Origin: Mesorhizobium sp. BR1-1-16
GTDB taxonomy: Bacteria > Pseudomonadota > Alphaproteobacteria > Rhizobiales > Kaistiaceae
NCBI RefSeq assembly: GCF_020165495.1
Contig: NZ_JAIUIE010000002.1
Span: 310,001-374,000, forward strand
Direction: 5' to 3'
DNA length: 64,000 bases
Position numbers and translations under genes: made by a program. Shown one piece after another: positions 1 to 8,679 of this stretch. Under the pieces are notes generated by a model. The model was not told where the DNA came from. It ran no database searches and worked only from the letters and a program-made list of their open reading frames with translations. Within the stretch, counting starts at the first letter, position 1. Each line of letters begins with the position of its first letter.

Positions 1-285
1 CGGCTGCGCCATGTTCCGCTCGACATGAGCTTTGCCCAGACCTTCAAGGTGCGCAGCCCCGAGGCTTACGAACGGCTGCTGATGGATGTCATCCGCGGCA
101 ATGCCACGCTGTTCATGCGCCGTGACGAGGTCGAGGCGGCCTGGAAGTGGATCGACCCGATCCTCGATGGCTGGCAGGCGTCGCGCGAGGCGCCGAAGGC
201 CTACACGGCCGGCACTTGGGGGCCCTCCGCGGCGATCGCGCTCATCGAGCGCGACGGGCGCACTTGGCACGAGGAAATCGAGTAG
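1..285 (+). CDS. zwf: Glucose-6-phosphate 1-dehydrogenase, C-terminal fragment (cut by window start)
   Basis: The frame is open from the first base and ends at TAG 283-285. The visible part, about 94 residues, reads like the C-terminus of G6PD, with PLDMSFAQTF, an EAYERLL helix, the substrate-side stretch GNATLFMRRDEVEAAW and the tail YTAGTWGPSAA. The enzyme oxidises glucose-6-phosphate to 6-phosphogluconolactone with reduction of NADP. It feeds the Entner-Doudoroff dehydratase encoded 63 bp downstream on the same strand. No pgl gene lies between zwf and edd. The start and most of the enzyme lie outside the window. Confidence 0.93.
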   Translation, partial: RLRHVPLDMSFAQTFKVRSPEAYERLLMDVIRGNATLFMRRDEVEAAWKWIDPILDGWQASREAPKAYTAGTWGPSAAIALIERDGRTWHEEIE

Positions 286-307
286 CGGCCCTTACGGGAT
301 CGCCGCA

Positions 308-331
308 TGCCGGGCGCGGTTGTGCCCGGCA
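308..331. other. Hairpin in the zwf-edd gap
   Basis: Perfect 8-bp inverted repeat TGCCGGGC (308-315) / GCCCGGCA (324-331) with an 8-nt loop. It is followed within a few bases by the edd ribosome binding site and has no T-tract. It could be an mRNA-processing or stability hairpin between two cotranscribed genes. Function is inferred only from position. Confidence 0.4.
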
Positions 332-348
332 CAAAGTGGAGTTCAGCC

Positions 349-2160
349 ATGACCATCCATCCGAAGGTTGCCGAAGTCACAGAGCGCATCCGCGCCCGCA
401 GCGTGGCGAGCCGAGCGCTCTATCTGAAGCGCGTCGCCGCCGCCGCCAAGGCCGGCACGCGGCGCGGCTCGCTCGCATGCGGTAACCTCGCCCATGGCTT
501 CGCGGCATGCGGTGTCGAGGACAAGGCGGCGCTGAAGGGCGACGTGGTGCCCAATCTCGGCATCATCACCGCCTATAACGACATGCTCTCGGCCCATCAG
601 CCCTATGAGACCTATCCCGAGCTGATCCGCCAGGCGGCGCGCGAGGCGGGCGGCGTCGCGCAGGTGGCAGGCGGCGTCCCCGCGATGTGCGACGGCGTTA
701 CCCAAGGCCAGACGGGCATGGAGCTGTCGCTCTTCTCGCGCGACGCCATCGCGATGTCGGCGGCGATCGGCCTCTCGCACAACATGTTCGACGCGGCCGT
801 CTTCCTCGGCATCTGCGACAAGATCGTGCCGGGCCTGATGATCGCTGCGCTCTCCTTCGGCCATCTGCCGACCGTGTTCATTCCGGCCGGGCCGATGACG
901 ACGGGCCTGCCAAATGGCGAGAAGGCGCGTATCCGCCAGCTTTATGCCGAGGGCAAGGTCGGCCGTGCGGAGCTTCTGGAGGCGGAAAGCGCCTCCTATC
1001 ATGGCCCGGGCACCTGCACCTTCTACGGCACGGCCAACACCAATCAGATGATGATGGAGATTATGGGCCTGCATCTGCCCGGCTCGTCCTTCGTCAATCC
1101 GAATACGCCGCTGCGCGAGGCACTGACCAAGGCCGCGACCAAGCGGGCGCTTGCCATCACCGCGCTCGGAAACGAGTTCACGCCGATCGGCGAGATCGTC
1201 GACGAGAAGGTGATCGTCAACGGCGTCGTCGGCCTCAACGCGACCGGTGGCTCGACCAACCATACGATGCATCTCGTCGCGATCGCCAAGGCGGCGGGCA
1301 TCCAGCTCACCTGGGACGATTTCTCCGATCTTTCGGATGCCGTGCCGCTCCTGACCCGCGTCTATCCGAACGGCCTTGCCGACGTGAACCATTTCCATGC
1401 GGCGGGCGGCATGAGCTTCCTGATCCGCGAATTGCTCGACGCAGGCTACCTGCACGAGGACGTCAAGACGATCTGGGGCAACGGGCTCGCGGCCTATACG
1501 GCCGAGCCGAAGCTCGATGCGGCCGGCGGCATTTCCTGGCAGGAAGGCGCGCGCGAGAGCCTTGACGAGAAGGTTCTGGCGCCAGTCGCCAAGGCGTTCC
1601 AGCCGACGGGTGGCCTCAAGCTGCTCTCCGGCAATCTCGGCCGCGCCGTCATCAAGATCTCGGCCGTGAAGCCCGATCGCCATGTCATCGAAGCGCCCGC
1701 CAAGGTGTTCGATGCGCAGGACGACCTCCTGACGGCCTTCAAGGCGGGCGAACTCACCGGCGATTTCGTGGCGGTCATCCGCTTCCAGGGCCCGAAGGCC
1801 AATGGCATGCCGGAGCTGCACAAGCTGACGCCCTCGCTCGGCATCCTGCAGGACCGTGGCCAGCGGGTGGCGCTCTTGACCGACGGCCGCATGTCCGGCG
1901 CCTCAGGCAAGGTGCCGGCGGCGATCCATGTCACGCCAGAGGCTCTGGCCGGCGGGCCGATCGCGAAGATCCGCGACGGCGACATGATCCGCATCGACTG
2001 CGCGACGGGCGCCCTCGAGGTGCTGGTCGATGCGGCGGAATTCGCGGCGCGCCCGGCTGCGCTCCGCCCTGAGGAAGAAGTCTATGGCATGGGACGCGAA
2101 CTCTTCGAGATGTTCCGCGCCCATGCTGGCGCCGCCGAACACGGGGCTGGCGTATTCTGA
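349..2160 (+). CDS. edd: Phosphogluconate dehydratase (Entner-Doudoroff)
   Basis: A 603-residue protein of the IlvD/Edd dehydratase family. It converts 6-phosphogluconate to 2-keto-3-deoxy-6-phosphogluconate in the cytoplasm. Family motifs are clear: [19 protein letters not shown] near residue 114, GICDKIVPG with Cys156, and [13 protein letters not shown] with Cys223; these three cysteines are the likely [4Fe-4S] ligands. [15 protein letters not shown] near the C-terminus is also typical. I chose ATG 349 (MTIHPKV) over an in-frame ATG at 307 because it has a purine-rich ribosome site (tggag) just upstream and gives the usual family length of about 605 residues. It follows zwf directly and is probably cotranscribed. 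The aldolase (eda) is not in the window. Confidence 0.96.
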   Translation: MTIHPKVAEVTERIRARSVASRALYLKRVAAAAKAGTRRGSLACGNLAHGFAACGVEDKAALKGDVVPNLGIITAYNDMLSAHQPYETYPELIRQAAREAGGVAQVAGGVPAMCDGVTQGQTGMELSLFSRDAIAMSAAIGLSHNMFDAAVFLGICDKIVPGLMIAALSFGHLPTVFIPAGPMTTGLPNGEKARIRQLYAEGKVGRAELLEAESASYHGPGTCTFYGTANTNQMMMEIMGLHLPGSSFVNPNTPLREALTKAATKRALAITALGNEFTPIGEIVDEKVIVNGVVGLNATGGSTNHTMHLVAIAKAAGIQLTWDDFSDLSDAVPLLTRVYPNGLADVNHFHAAGGMSFLIRELLDAGYLHEDVKTIWGNGLAAYTAEPKLDAAGGISWQEGARESLDEKVLAPVAKAFQPTGGLKLLSGNLGRAVIKISAVKPDRHVIEAPAKVFDAQDDLLTAFKAGELTGDFVAVIRFQGPKANGMPELHKLTPSLGILQDRGQRVALLTDGRMSGASGKVPAAIHVTPEALAGGPIAKIRDGDMIRIDCATGALEVLVDAAEFAARPAALRPEEEVYGMGRELFEMFRAHAGAAEHGAGVF

Positions 2161-2177
2161 GGCGGAACGAAATTCTA

Positions 2178-2204
2178 CATAGGCGACTGGATTAGTCGCC
2201 TATG
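2178..2204. terminator. Stem-loop after edd, probable terminator
   Basis: Perfect 11-bp inverted repeat CATAGGCGACT (2178-2188) / AGTCGCCTATG (2194-2204) with a 5-nt loop, 18 bp after the edd stop. There is no clear U-tract after the right arm, so it may be a weak or Rho-assisted terminator or a 3' stability hairpin. The gap 2205-2452 holds no convincing gene; an imperfect hairpin near 2340-2370 (AAGGCGG / CCGCCTT arms) lies in the cysG leader. Confidence 0.5.
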
Positions 2205-2452
2205 GGGCTCGGAACGATCGTGCCCTCAGGACAGCAGGTGGCGGCCTTTTGCCTGCCAGCGCCTTGGTCCTGAAGCTTTTTCGGCTGCCGGCGCCGCGTT
2301 CGGCGAGCCGGCGCTCTTGCAGTCAGTAGGAATGATTTTCCAAGGCGGGGTTCGCAATTGGAACCGCCTTTGTCGTGTTTGCGCTCGGCATTCACTAAAT
2401 ACCGTGCAAGAATTTCGCTCATTCCAATCCGAACGCGCTGCCGGAGATATCG

Positions 2453-3874
2453 ATGGCGACTGCCCATCGGAGACTTTCGACCTTTCCGGCCTTCCACAAA
2501 GTGGAGGGACGCCGGGTCGTGATCGTGGGCGGCGGCGGCGAGGCTGCGGCGAAACTGCGTCTCCTGTCTGAAACCAGCGCAGCGCTGGTTCTCTTCGCGC
2601 CGGAACTGGACGACGAGGCTGCGGCCGACATCGCCGCGACCGGCGCCCGGCATGAGCCGCGCTGGCCCGAGGCCGCCGATCTCGGCGACGCCGCGCTCGT
2701 TTTTGCCGCAACCGGGGATCTTGCCCAGGACAGCGCGGTGCGCGATCTCGCCAAGGCCGCAGGCATCCCGGTCAATGTCGTCGATCGCCCCGATCTTTGC
2801 GATTTCTATGTTCCCGCGCTGGTCAACCGCGCTCCGCTGACGGTGGCGATTTCGACTGAGGGTGCCGCGCCGGTGCTGGCGCGCCATGTCCGTGCCAGGA
2901 TCGAGCAGATGCTGGCGCCGGCGATCGGCGATCTCGCGCATCTGGCCGAAAGCCTTCGCGAGCGGGTCGCCGCGCGCATCCGGACCTCCGATGCCCGTCG
3001 TCGTTTCTGGGCGCATTTCTTCACCGGCCCTGCTGCGGCCAAGGTGCTCGCCGGGCAGATCGAGGACGTCGCGGCCGAAGCCGATGCGGCGATCGACGCC
3101 GGTGCGGCCAAGGGGCATGCTGGCCATGTCAGCCTCGTCGGCGCTGGTCCGGGCGCCGAGGATCTGTTGACGCTGCGCGCCGTGCGCCTGCTGCAGGAAG
3201 CCGACGTCATCGTCTACGACAAGCTTGTGCCGGAGGCCGTCGTCGCCATGGGCCGGCGCGATGCGCTGCGCATCTATGTCGGCAAGGCCAAGGGCATGCA
3301 TGCCGCCAGCCAGGGCGAGATCAACGCCATCCTCGTTCGCGAGGCCCGCGATGGGCGCCGTGTCGTGCGGCTGAAGTCCGGCGATCCGCTCATCTTCGGC
3401 CGTGCCGGCGAGGAAATGGCGGCGCTTCGCGCGGCAGGTGTCCCCTTCGATATCGTGCCCGGCGTGACGGCTGCGATTGCCGCGGCGGCCGAGAACGAGA
3501 TCCCCCTGACGCTGCGCGATGTCGCCTCGACCTTCGTGCTGGCGACCGGCCATGACATGCGCGGCGATACGCTGCCGGAATGGGCGGGCCTTGCGCTCGC
3601 AGGCTCGACCATCGCCGTCTATATGGGCCGCAGCGTCGCCTCCAAAGTGGCCGCGCGGCTCATCGAGAATGGTCTCGCCGCATCGACGCCCGTTGCCGTG
3701 ATCGAGAATGCCTCGCGGTCCGATCGCAAGGCCTATGCCGGGCGGCTCGACGAACTGGCCAGCCTCGCTGACCGGCCGGAGATCGACGGTCCCGTCGTGA
3801 TCATCGTCGGCCGCGTCATTGCCGAAAGCGCCCTCGGCGTCTCCCCTTTGCCGCTCGCCGCGATGGCGGCCTGA
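2453..3874 (+). CDS. cysG: Siroheme synthase (precorrin-2 dehydrogenase/ferrochelatase plus uroporphyrinogen-III methyltransferase)
   Basis: A 473-residue two-part enzyme making siroheme from uroporphyrinogen III. Residues 1 to about 215 form the NAD-dependent dehydrogenase/chelatase half: VIVGGGGEAAAK at 23-34, NVVDRPDLCDFYVPA at 108-122 with the probable catalytic Asp111, and AISTEGAAP at 132-140. Residues from about 225 form the SAM-dependent methyltransferase half: VSLVGAGPGAEDLLTLRA and SGDPLIFGRAGEE. ATG 2453 has GGAG six bases upstream. It opens the sulfite-reduction operon, and its product is the cofactor of the sulfite reductase encoded two genes on. Siroheme nitrite reductases elsewhere could share it. 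Confidence 0.96.
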   Translation: MATAHRRLSTFPAFHKVEGRRVVIVGGGGEAAAKLRLLSETSAALVLFAPELDDEAAADIAATGARHEPRWPEAADLGDAALVFAATGDLAQDSAVRDLAKAAGIPVNVVDRPDLCDFYVPALVNRAPLTVAISTEGAAPVLARHVRARIEQMLAPAIGDLAHLAESLRERVAARIRTSDARRRFWAHFFTGPAAAKVLAGQIEDVAAEADAAIDAGAAKGHAGHVSLVGAGPGAEDLLTLRAVRLLQEADVIVYDKLVPEAVVAMGRRDALRIYVGKAKGMHAASQGEINAILVREARDGRRVVRLKSGDPLIFGRAGEEMAALRAAGVPFDIVPGVTAAIAAAAENEIPLTLRDVASTFVLATGHDMRGDTLPEWAGLALAGSTIAVYMGRSVASKVAARLIENGLAASTPVAVIENASRSDRKAYAGRLDELASLADRPEIDGPVVIIVGRVIAESALGVSPLPLAAMAA

Positions 3875-3893
3875 CGGGCCCGAACGGAATATC

Positions 3894-4208
3894 ATGAGCG
3901 ATAGCATCATCACTGCGAACGATCTCGGCAACGGCCTCGTTGTCTTCCTGAAGGCTGATGGCGGCTGGTCGCAGCGTCTTGCCGATGCGCGCGTCGTCGG
4001 GCCCGACGCGCTGCCAGAGGCGGTCGCCTATGGCAAGGCACAGCACGATGCGCGCATCGTCGTGGAACCCTATGACATTGAGGTCACGGTCGAGAACGGT
4101 GTCCCGGTACCGGTTCGCCTCCGCGAGCGCATCCGCGCCGCTGGGCCCACCGTCGCTTATGGCGAGGCCGAGATCGCCGAGCGCGCCGCTTTGAGCAAGG
4201 CAGGTTGA
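3894..4208 (+). CDS. DUF2849 small protein of the sulfite-reduction operon
   Basis: A 104-residue soluble protein with no transmembrane segment or cysteine. I recognise it as a DUF2849 family member, a family regularly found between cysG and cysI in alphaproteobacteria. Motifs include NDLGNGLVVFL and GWSQRLADARV near the N-terminus and EPYDIEVTVENG in the middle. ATG 3894 is chosen because an upstream in-frame extension would overlap the cysG 3' end with no family similarity. The stop TGA 4206-4208 lies 5 bp before the cysI ATG. Its biochemical role is unknown; context suggests it helps assembly or activity of the sulfite reductase. Confidence 0.85.
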   Translation: MSDSIITANDLGNGLVVFLKADGGWSQRLADARVVGPDALPEAVAYGKAQHDARIVVEPYDIEVTVENGVPVPVRLRERIRAAGPTVAYGEAEIAERAALSKAG

Positions 4209-4213
4209 CGTCC

Positions 4214-5872
4214 ATGTATCGTTATGACGAGTTCGACCAGGATTTCGTAACCGACCGCGTCGCGCAGTTTCGCGATCAGGTGGCGCGCCGTGTTTCGGGC
4301 GAGCTGACCGAGGACCAGTTCAAGCCGCTTCGGCTGATGAACGGCGTCTACCTTCAGCTCCACGCCTATATGCTGCGCATCGCGGTGCCCTATGGCACGC
4401 TCGACAGCCGCCAGATGCGGAAGCTCGCTCACGTCGCCCGCCGCTATGATCGCGGCTATGGCCATTTCACGACGCGGCAGAATCTGCAGTTCAACTGGCC
4501 GAAGCTCTCGGATATTCCCGACATCCTGGCCGAGCTCGCTTCGGTCGAGATGCATGCGATCCAGACCTCCGGCAACTGCATCCGCAACGTCACCGCCGAT
4601 CATTTCGCGGGCGCTGCCGCCGATGAAGTCGCCGACCCGCGTCCCTATGCGGAGATTCTCCGCCAGTGGTCTTCGCTGCATCCCGAATTCGTCTTCCTGC
4701 CGCGCAAGTTCAAGGTCGCCGTCACCGGCGCCGAGCGTGATCGTGCGGCGATCCAGGTGCATGACATCGGCCTGCATCTGAAGAAGGACGAGAACGGCCG
4801 GCTTGGCTTTGCCGTCTATATCGGTGGCGGCCAGGGTCGCACGCCGATGATCGCCAAGAAGATCCGCGATTTCCTGCCGGAGGAGGACCTTCTCTCCTAT
4901 TCGGAGGCGATCCTCCGCGTCTACAATCTGAACGGCCGGCGCGACAACAAGTACAAGGCCCGTATCAAGATTCTGGTTCATGAGACCGGTGCCGACGAGA
5001 TATCGCGCCAGGTCGAGGAAGAATGGGAGCGCATCCGCCACGGCGCCCTCAAGCTGCCGCAGGGCGAGGTCGAGCGCATCCGCGAATATTTCGCTGCGCC
5101 GGCCGGTCTCGAGGCGGCGGCGCCGAGTTCTGACCTCGCCGCCGCACGCAAGGCGGATCCGGAATTCGACGCCTGGGTGCGGCAGAACACGATCCCGCAT
5201 CGCGTCGCCGGCCATGTCTCGGCGACCATCTCGCTGAAGCCGATCGGCGGAACGCCGGGCGATGCGACAGCCGACCAGATGGATGTCGTCGCCGATCTCG
5301 CCGAGCGCTATGCGTTCGATGAGATCCGCGTCAGCCACGAGCAGAACCTGATCCTGCCGCATGTCGCCGAGGACAATCTCCGCGCTGTCTATGACGGGCT
5401 CGTCGCGGCGGGGCTTGCCACAGCCAATGCCGGGCTCGTCACCGACATCATCGCCTGCCCGGGCCTCGATTATTGCGCCCTTGCCAACGCCCGATCCATC
5501 CCGGTGGCGCAGCGCATCTCGCAGCGCTTCGGCGATATCGCCCGCCAGCGTGAGATCGGCGAGCTGAAGATCAAGATCTCAGGCTGCATCAACGCCTGCG
5601 GCCATCACCATGTCGGCCATATCGGCATTCTCGGCGTCGAGAAGAAGGGCGAGGAATTCTACCAGATCTCGCTCGGCGGCTCGGGCGACGAGAATTCGGC
5701 GATCGGCGACATCATCGGCCGCGGCTTCTCGACCGACGAGATCGTCGATGCGGTCGAGACCATCGTCGACACCTATATCGCCCGCCGCGCCGCGCCGGAT
5801 GAGACATTCCTCGCAGCCTATCGCCGCCTCGGCCAGGCTCCGTTCAAGGAGGCGCTCTATGGCACGGCTTGA
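4214..5872 (+). CDS. cysI: Siroheme/[4Fe-4S] sulfite reductase (ferredoxin-type nitrite/sulfite reductase family)
   Basis: A 552-residue reductase converting sulfite to sulfide by six-electron transfer. The [4Fe-4S]-siroheme ligands are visible as CPGLDYC (Cys415, Cys421) and CINAC (Cys458, Cys462). Siroheme-binding arginine motifs typical of the family occur at RRYDRGYGHFTTRQNLQFNW and in ITADHF-like NVTADHFAG. ATG 4214 (MYRYDEFDQDF) matches the family N-terminus; a TTG at 4205 overlapping the previous stop is an alternative. No cysJ flavoprotein is present, so electrons more likely come from a ferredoxin, and one is encoded at the end of this operon. Nitrite reductase NirA is the nearest alternative, but the cysG/cysH context favours sulfite. 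Confidence 0.93.
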   Translation: MYRYDEFDQDFVTDRVAQFRDQVARRVSGELTEDQFKPLRLMNGVYLQLHAYMLRIAVPYGTLDSRQMRKLAHVARRYDRGYGHFTTRQNLQFNWPKLSDIPDILAELASVEMHAIQTSGNCIRNVTADHFAGAAADEVADPRPYAEILRQWSSLHPEFVFLPRKFKVAVTGAERDRAAIQVHDIGLHLKKDENGRLGFAVYIGGGQGRTPMIAKKIRDFLPEEDLLSYSEAILRVYNLNGRRDNKYKARIKILVHETGADEISRQVEEEWERIRHGALKLPQGEVERIREYFAAPAGLEAAAPSSDLAAARKADPEFDAWVRQNTIPHRVAGHVSATISLKPIGGTPGDATADQMDVVADLAERYAFDEIRVSHEQNLILPHVAEDNLRAVYDGLVAAGLATANAGLVTDIIACPGLDYCALANARSIPVAQRISQRFGDIARQREIGELKIKISGCINACGHHHVGHIGILGVEKKGEEFYQISLGGSGDENSAIGDIIGRGFSTDEIVDAVETIVDTYIARRAAPDETFLAAYRRLGQAPFKEALYGTA

Positions 5873-6626
5873 TCCCGCTATCACAGGCGGCGCCGGCGGT
5901 GCGCCGCTGTTCGATCACGAGACGGCCGGCCTCGAGGACGCGGCCATCCTGAACGCCCGCTTCGGCCATCTCGCCTCGCGTGAGGCGGTCGCCAAGGCGC
6001 TCGAGCTTTTCGGCGAGAAGATCGCGCTCGTCTCGTCCTTCGGTGCCGAATCCTCGGTGCTGCTGCATCTCGTCGCCTCGGTCAGCCGCGACGTGCCGGT
6101 CGTGTTCATCGATACGCTGCGCCTCTTTCCCGAGACGCTGGCCTATCGCGATACGCTGGTCGAGCGGATCGGTCTCACGCATGTGCGCACGGTCACGCCG
6201 GACGAGGCCGTGCTCAAGGCCAAGGATCCCTACAAGGCGGCCTGGATGAGCAATGCCGACCTCTGCTGCCATATCCGCAAGACAGAGCCGCTCGCCCGCG
6301 CGCTGACGGGCTTCGATGCGTGGTTCACCGGCCGCAAGCGCTTCCAGGCGGCGACCCGCGCGAGCATCCAGCTGTTCGAGCAGGACGGCACGCGCGTGAA
6401 GGTCAATCCGCTCGCCACGTGGTCATCGGCCGAGCTGAAGGCCTATATCGCCGACAATGACCTGCCGGCGCATCCGCTCGTCGCCGAGGGCTATCCCTCG
6501 ATCGGCTGCGTGCCCTGCACGTCGAAGGTCAAGCCGGGAGAAGACGAGCGCGCCGGTCGCTGGCGCGGTCTCGACAAGGTCGAATGCGGCATTCATCTCG
6601 GCGAAGCCGACGGCAGCGGAATCTGA
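5859..6626 (+). CDS. cysH: Adenylyl-sulfate (APS) reductase, [4Fe-4S] type
   Basis: A 255-residue reductase making sulfite from activated sulfate. The iron-sulfur signature of APS reductases is intact: vicinal Cys136-Cys137 (DLCCHIRK) and Cys217/Cys220 (IGCVPCTSK), with the C-terminal catalytic Cys243 in ECGIHL. The P-loop-like SSFGAESSVLLH at 59-70 binds the nucleotide. The presence of the cluster cysteines argues for APS rather than PAPS as substrate. ATG 5859 overlaps the cysI 3' end by 14 bp, a sign of translational coupling. The product feeds sulfite straight to the reductase encoded upstream. Confidence 0.95.
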   Translation: MARLDPAITGGAGGAPLFDHETAGLEDAAILNARFGHLASREAVAKALELFGEKIALVSSFGAESSVLLHLVASVSRDVPVVFIDTLRLFPETLAYRDTLVERIGLTHVRTVTPDEAVLKAKDPYKAAWMSNADLCCHIRKTEPLARALTGFDAWFTGRKRFQAATRASIQLFEQDGTRVKVNPLATWSSAELKAYIADNDLPAHPLVAEGYPSIGCVPCTSKVKPGEDERAGRWRGLDKVECGIHLGEADGSGI

Positions 6627-6637
6627 GGCGGGATAGA

Positions 6638-7165
6638 ATGGCACTTTGGAAGCACGGCCGCTTTGTCGAGGACGCCTTTGTGCGCCTTGCCGACGACGCG
6701 GAAATTCCCGGCGGCGGTGCCGTCATCGTGTCGCTGGCGCGCTTCCGCGCCGAGCGTGACACGCTTCTCGGGCGTGACGCGCCGCTCGGCATCGTGATCG
6801 AACCCGGCGCCGACTGGACGGACATCATCGCCGACCTGCCGCGGCTTGCCGTCGTGGCGGCCGACCTGCCGAAATTCGCCGATGGCCGCGCGTTCTCGAT
6901 CGGCCGGCTGCTGCGCGATCGCGACGGCTTCACGGGCGAGCTTCGCGCCGTCGGCGCGTTCTTCCTCGACCAGATCCCGTTCCTGAAGCGGGTCGGGTTT
7001 GATTCCTTCGCAACCGACGACCCGTTGGTCATTCGGGGGCTGGAAGAGGGACGCTGGCCGGAGGTCGCCGAATATCTCCAGCCCGCCGCCGACAATGGCG
7101 AACAGATGGCCGGCAAGCGCCCCTGGGCGCGACGCCCGGTCAGCGGCGGGAGTGCGCAGTCTTGA
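6638..7165 (+). CDS. DUF934 protein, sulfur-assimilation operon
   Basis: A 175-residue soluble protein of the DUF934 family, which is found beside cysH and cysI in many proteobacteria and is often labelled an oxidoreductase-like hypothetical. Recognisable segments are FADGRAFSIGRLLRDRDGF and the C-terminal FLKRVGFDSFATDD. ATG 6638 is used; an in-frame ATG at 6584 would overlap cysH and adds a basic, unrelated N-terminus. Its stop overlaps the TTG start of the ferredoxin gene (TTGA). The molecular role is not established; genetic linkage suggests support of sulfite reduction. Confidence 0.88.
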   Translation: MALWKHGRFVEDAFVRLADDAEIPGGGAVIVSLARFRAERDTLLGRDAPLGIVIEPGADWTDIIADLPRLAVVAADLPKFADGRAFSIGRLLRDRDGFTGELRAVGAFFLDQIPFLKRVGFDSFATDDPLVIRGLEEGRWPEVAEYLQPAADNGEQMAGKRPWARRPVSGGSAQS

Positions 7166-7479
7166 AGCTTTTCGTCACCGATCAGGAAGGCGGCGAGCAC
7201 GAATTGGAGGCGCTGGAGGGCTGGCGCGTCATGGAGGTGATCCGCGACTGGGGCCTGCCGATCAAGGCCGAGTGCGGCGGCGCGCTCGCCTGCGCCACCT
7301 GCCATGTCTATGTCGATCCGGAATGGTTCGATCGCCTCGTTCCGATGAGCGAGGAGGAGGAAGAGCGGCTCGACGACGCCATGCTGGTGAAGGCGAATTC
7401 GCGGCTCTCCTGCCAGATCCTGATGTCGGACGAGCTGGACGGGCTCCGCGTGCGCCTCGCGCCCGGCAGCGAGCCCTAA
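7162..7479 (+). CDS. [2Fe-2S] ferredoxin (adrenodoxin-like)
   Basis: A 105-residue plant/vertebrate-type ferredoxin. The cluster ligands are Cys38, Cys44, Cys47 (ECGGALACATC) and Cys84 (RLSCQI), the adrenodoxin spacing, followed by the acidic helix PMSEEEEERLDDA usual for partner docking. The start is TTG 7162, which overlaps the DUF934 stop by three bases, so the gene is translationally coupled to the sulfur operon. The most direct inference is that it supplies electrons to the sulfite reductase, since no CysJ is present. A ferredoxin reductase is not in the window. Roles in P450 or Fe-S assembly pathways are possible but not supported by context. Confidence 0.93.
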   Translation: MKLFVTDQEGGEHELEALEGWRVMEVIRDWGLPIKAECGGALACATCHVYVDPEWFDRLVPMSEEEEERLDDAMLVKANSRLSCQILMSDELDGLRVRLAPGSEP

Positions 7480-7486
7480 CACCGGA

Positions 7487-8488
7487 TCAACGTTCAGGTC
7501 TCCGCCGGAAATCCTCGGGGGCAAGGCCGGTCGCCTTGCGGAAGGCGCGCGCAAAATTCGCCGGCGCCGAATAGCCGAGCTCGGCCGAGATATCGGTCAC
7601 CGACGCGTCTGTTCCGCGCAGCAGCTCGCCGGCCCGCTTGGCGCGGATCGAATTGCCGAGACTGCGGAAATCCGTCCCGTATTCCTGAAGCGACCGCTGT
7701 AGCGTCCGCGTGCTGATGTCGAGCGCATGCGCCGCGCCGTCGAGCGAAACGGTCCCGGCCAGCACCTGCGTCCAGATCTGCGCTGAGACGACACCGATCA
7801 GATCGCCGCGGCTCGAGGGATCGAGCCTTGCGCGGGCAAGATCATCGACGGTGATCAGCCGCCGCCCGGGCGACCGCGGGCGCGTCGCGCCGAGAAGACC
7901 GGCCCGAAACCAGATCGCAGCCGCAGGCGCATCGAAGACCACCGGGCAGCCGAACGTCTCTTCAAAACGGGCGGCGGCCGGCGGCCGCGCAATGTTGAAA
8001 TCGATGCGCACCGGCCTCCATGTCGGCCCGGCAAAGGTCCGGCAGAGATCGAGCATGACGGCGATCGCGCCCGAGGCGACATGGATGTAGGCAGGGCTGC
8101 CGCGCGCGGCGCTGACATAGGCGAGGCGCGCCATGCCGCCCTCGACCGACAGCGCCACGACTTCGCCGCAGCTGTGATAATCGATCGTCGCCGAAGCCCG
8201 ATCGATCGCTGAGGCGAGCGTGTCGCCCGCGAGCACATAGTCACCCCAGCAGCCATAGCTGGCCAGGCTGAGATGCGGCGCGATCATGAGCCCGAGATAG
8301 GCCTCCTTCGTCCGCCGTTCGATCTCGCTGAGAAAGGCGGTCATCGTCGCGTGCGGAATGAAGCAGTCGCGATCCTCGATCAGTTCGATGTCGAGCATCG
8401 CCGCGCGGTTGGCGTGCTGCAGCACCGTCTCCCCGAAGGCATGGCGCACCAGCGCCGGCACCCCGGCGAGCGCCGTGACCGAAATCAT
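7487..8488 (-). CDS. AraC-family transcriptional regulator
   Basis: A 333-residue regulator. The N-terminal two thirds resemble the arabinose-binding-like domain (PF12625) of the OruR/ArgR-like AraC subgroup, and the C-terminal 100 residues carry two helix-turn-helix motifs (AAHALDISTRTLQRSLQEYG and VTDISAELGYSAPANFARAF). I chose ATG 8488 (MISVTALAG) rather than the longer frame from 8614 because it gives normal family length. It is convergent with the ferredoxin gene, 7 bp apart, and divergent from the DUF1254 protein gene 191 bp away, which is its most likely target. The effector is unknown. Confidence 0.88.
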   Translation of the reverse strand: MISVTALAGVPALVRHAFGETVLQHANRAAMLDIELIEDRDCFIPHATMTAFLSEIERRTKEAYLGLMIAPHLSLASYGCWGDYVLAGDTLASAIDRASATIDYHSCGEVVALSVEGGMARLAYVSAARGSPAYIHVASGAIAVMLDLCRTFAGPTWRPVRIDFNIARPPAAARFEETFGCPVVFDAPAAAIWFRAGLLGATRPRSPGRRLITVDDLARARLDPSSRGDLIGVVSAQIWTQVLAGTVSLDGAAHALDISTRTLQRSLQEYGTDFRSLGNSIRAKRAGELLRGTDASVTDISAELGYSAPANFARAFRKATGLAPEDFRRRPER

Positions 8489-8679
8489 GGTCGGCGTGCC
8501 GGCATCGCCCTCCCGGGGAAGCCGTCGCGGCACTGGCGCAAAATGAGTGGTGGGCCCGAGCAATGCTGTCCATTCCTCTGCGGGCCGGGCGAGCGGCGCT
8601 CGCCCGAAGCGCACAGAATACTGGCATACCGGTCGCGGCGGCGCGAGCGGGTATGTGTTTGGAAAAACGGGGACATTCG

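Noticed and set aside
343-1821. Long open frame antisense to edd
   Set aside because: It mirrors the codon pattern of edd, a usual effect of high GC content, and its translation is rich in Arg, Asp and Gly without any motif.
2192-3931. Long open frame antisense to cysG (579 codons)
   Set aside because: cysG on the other strand has clear domains and context; the antisense product has no recognisable motif.
4214-5872. Assimilatory nitrite reductase instead of sulfite reductase
   Set aside because: The family is shared, but the gene is locked between cysG and cysH in a sulfur operon; no nitrate or nitrite genes are present.
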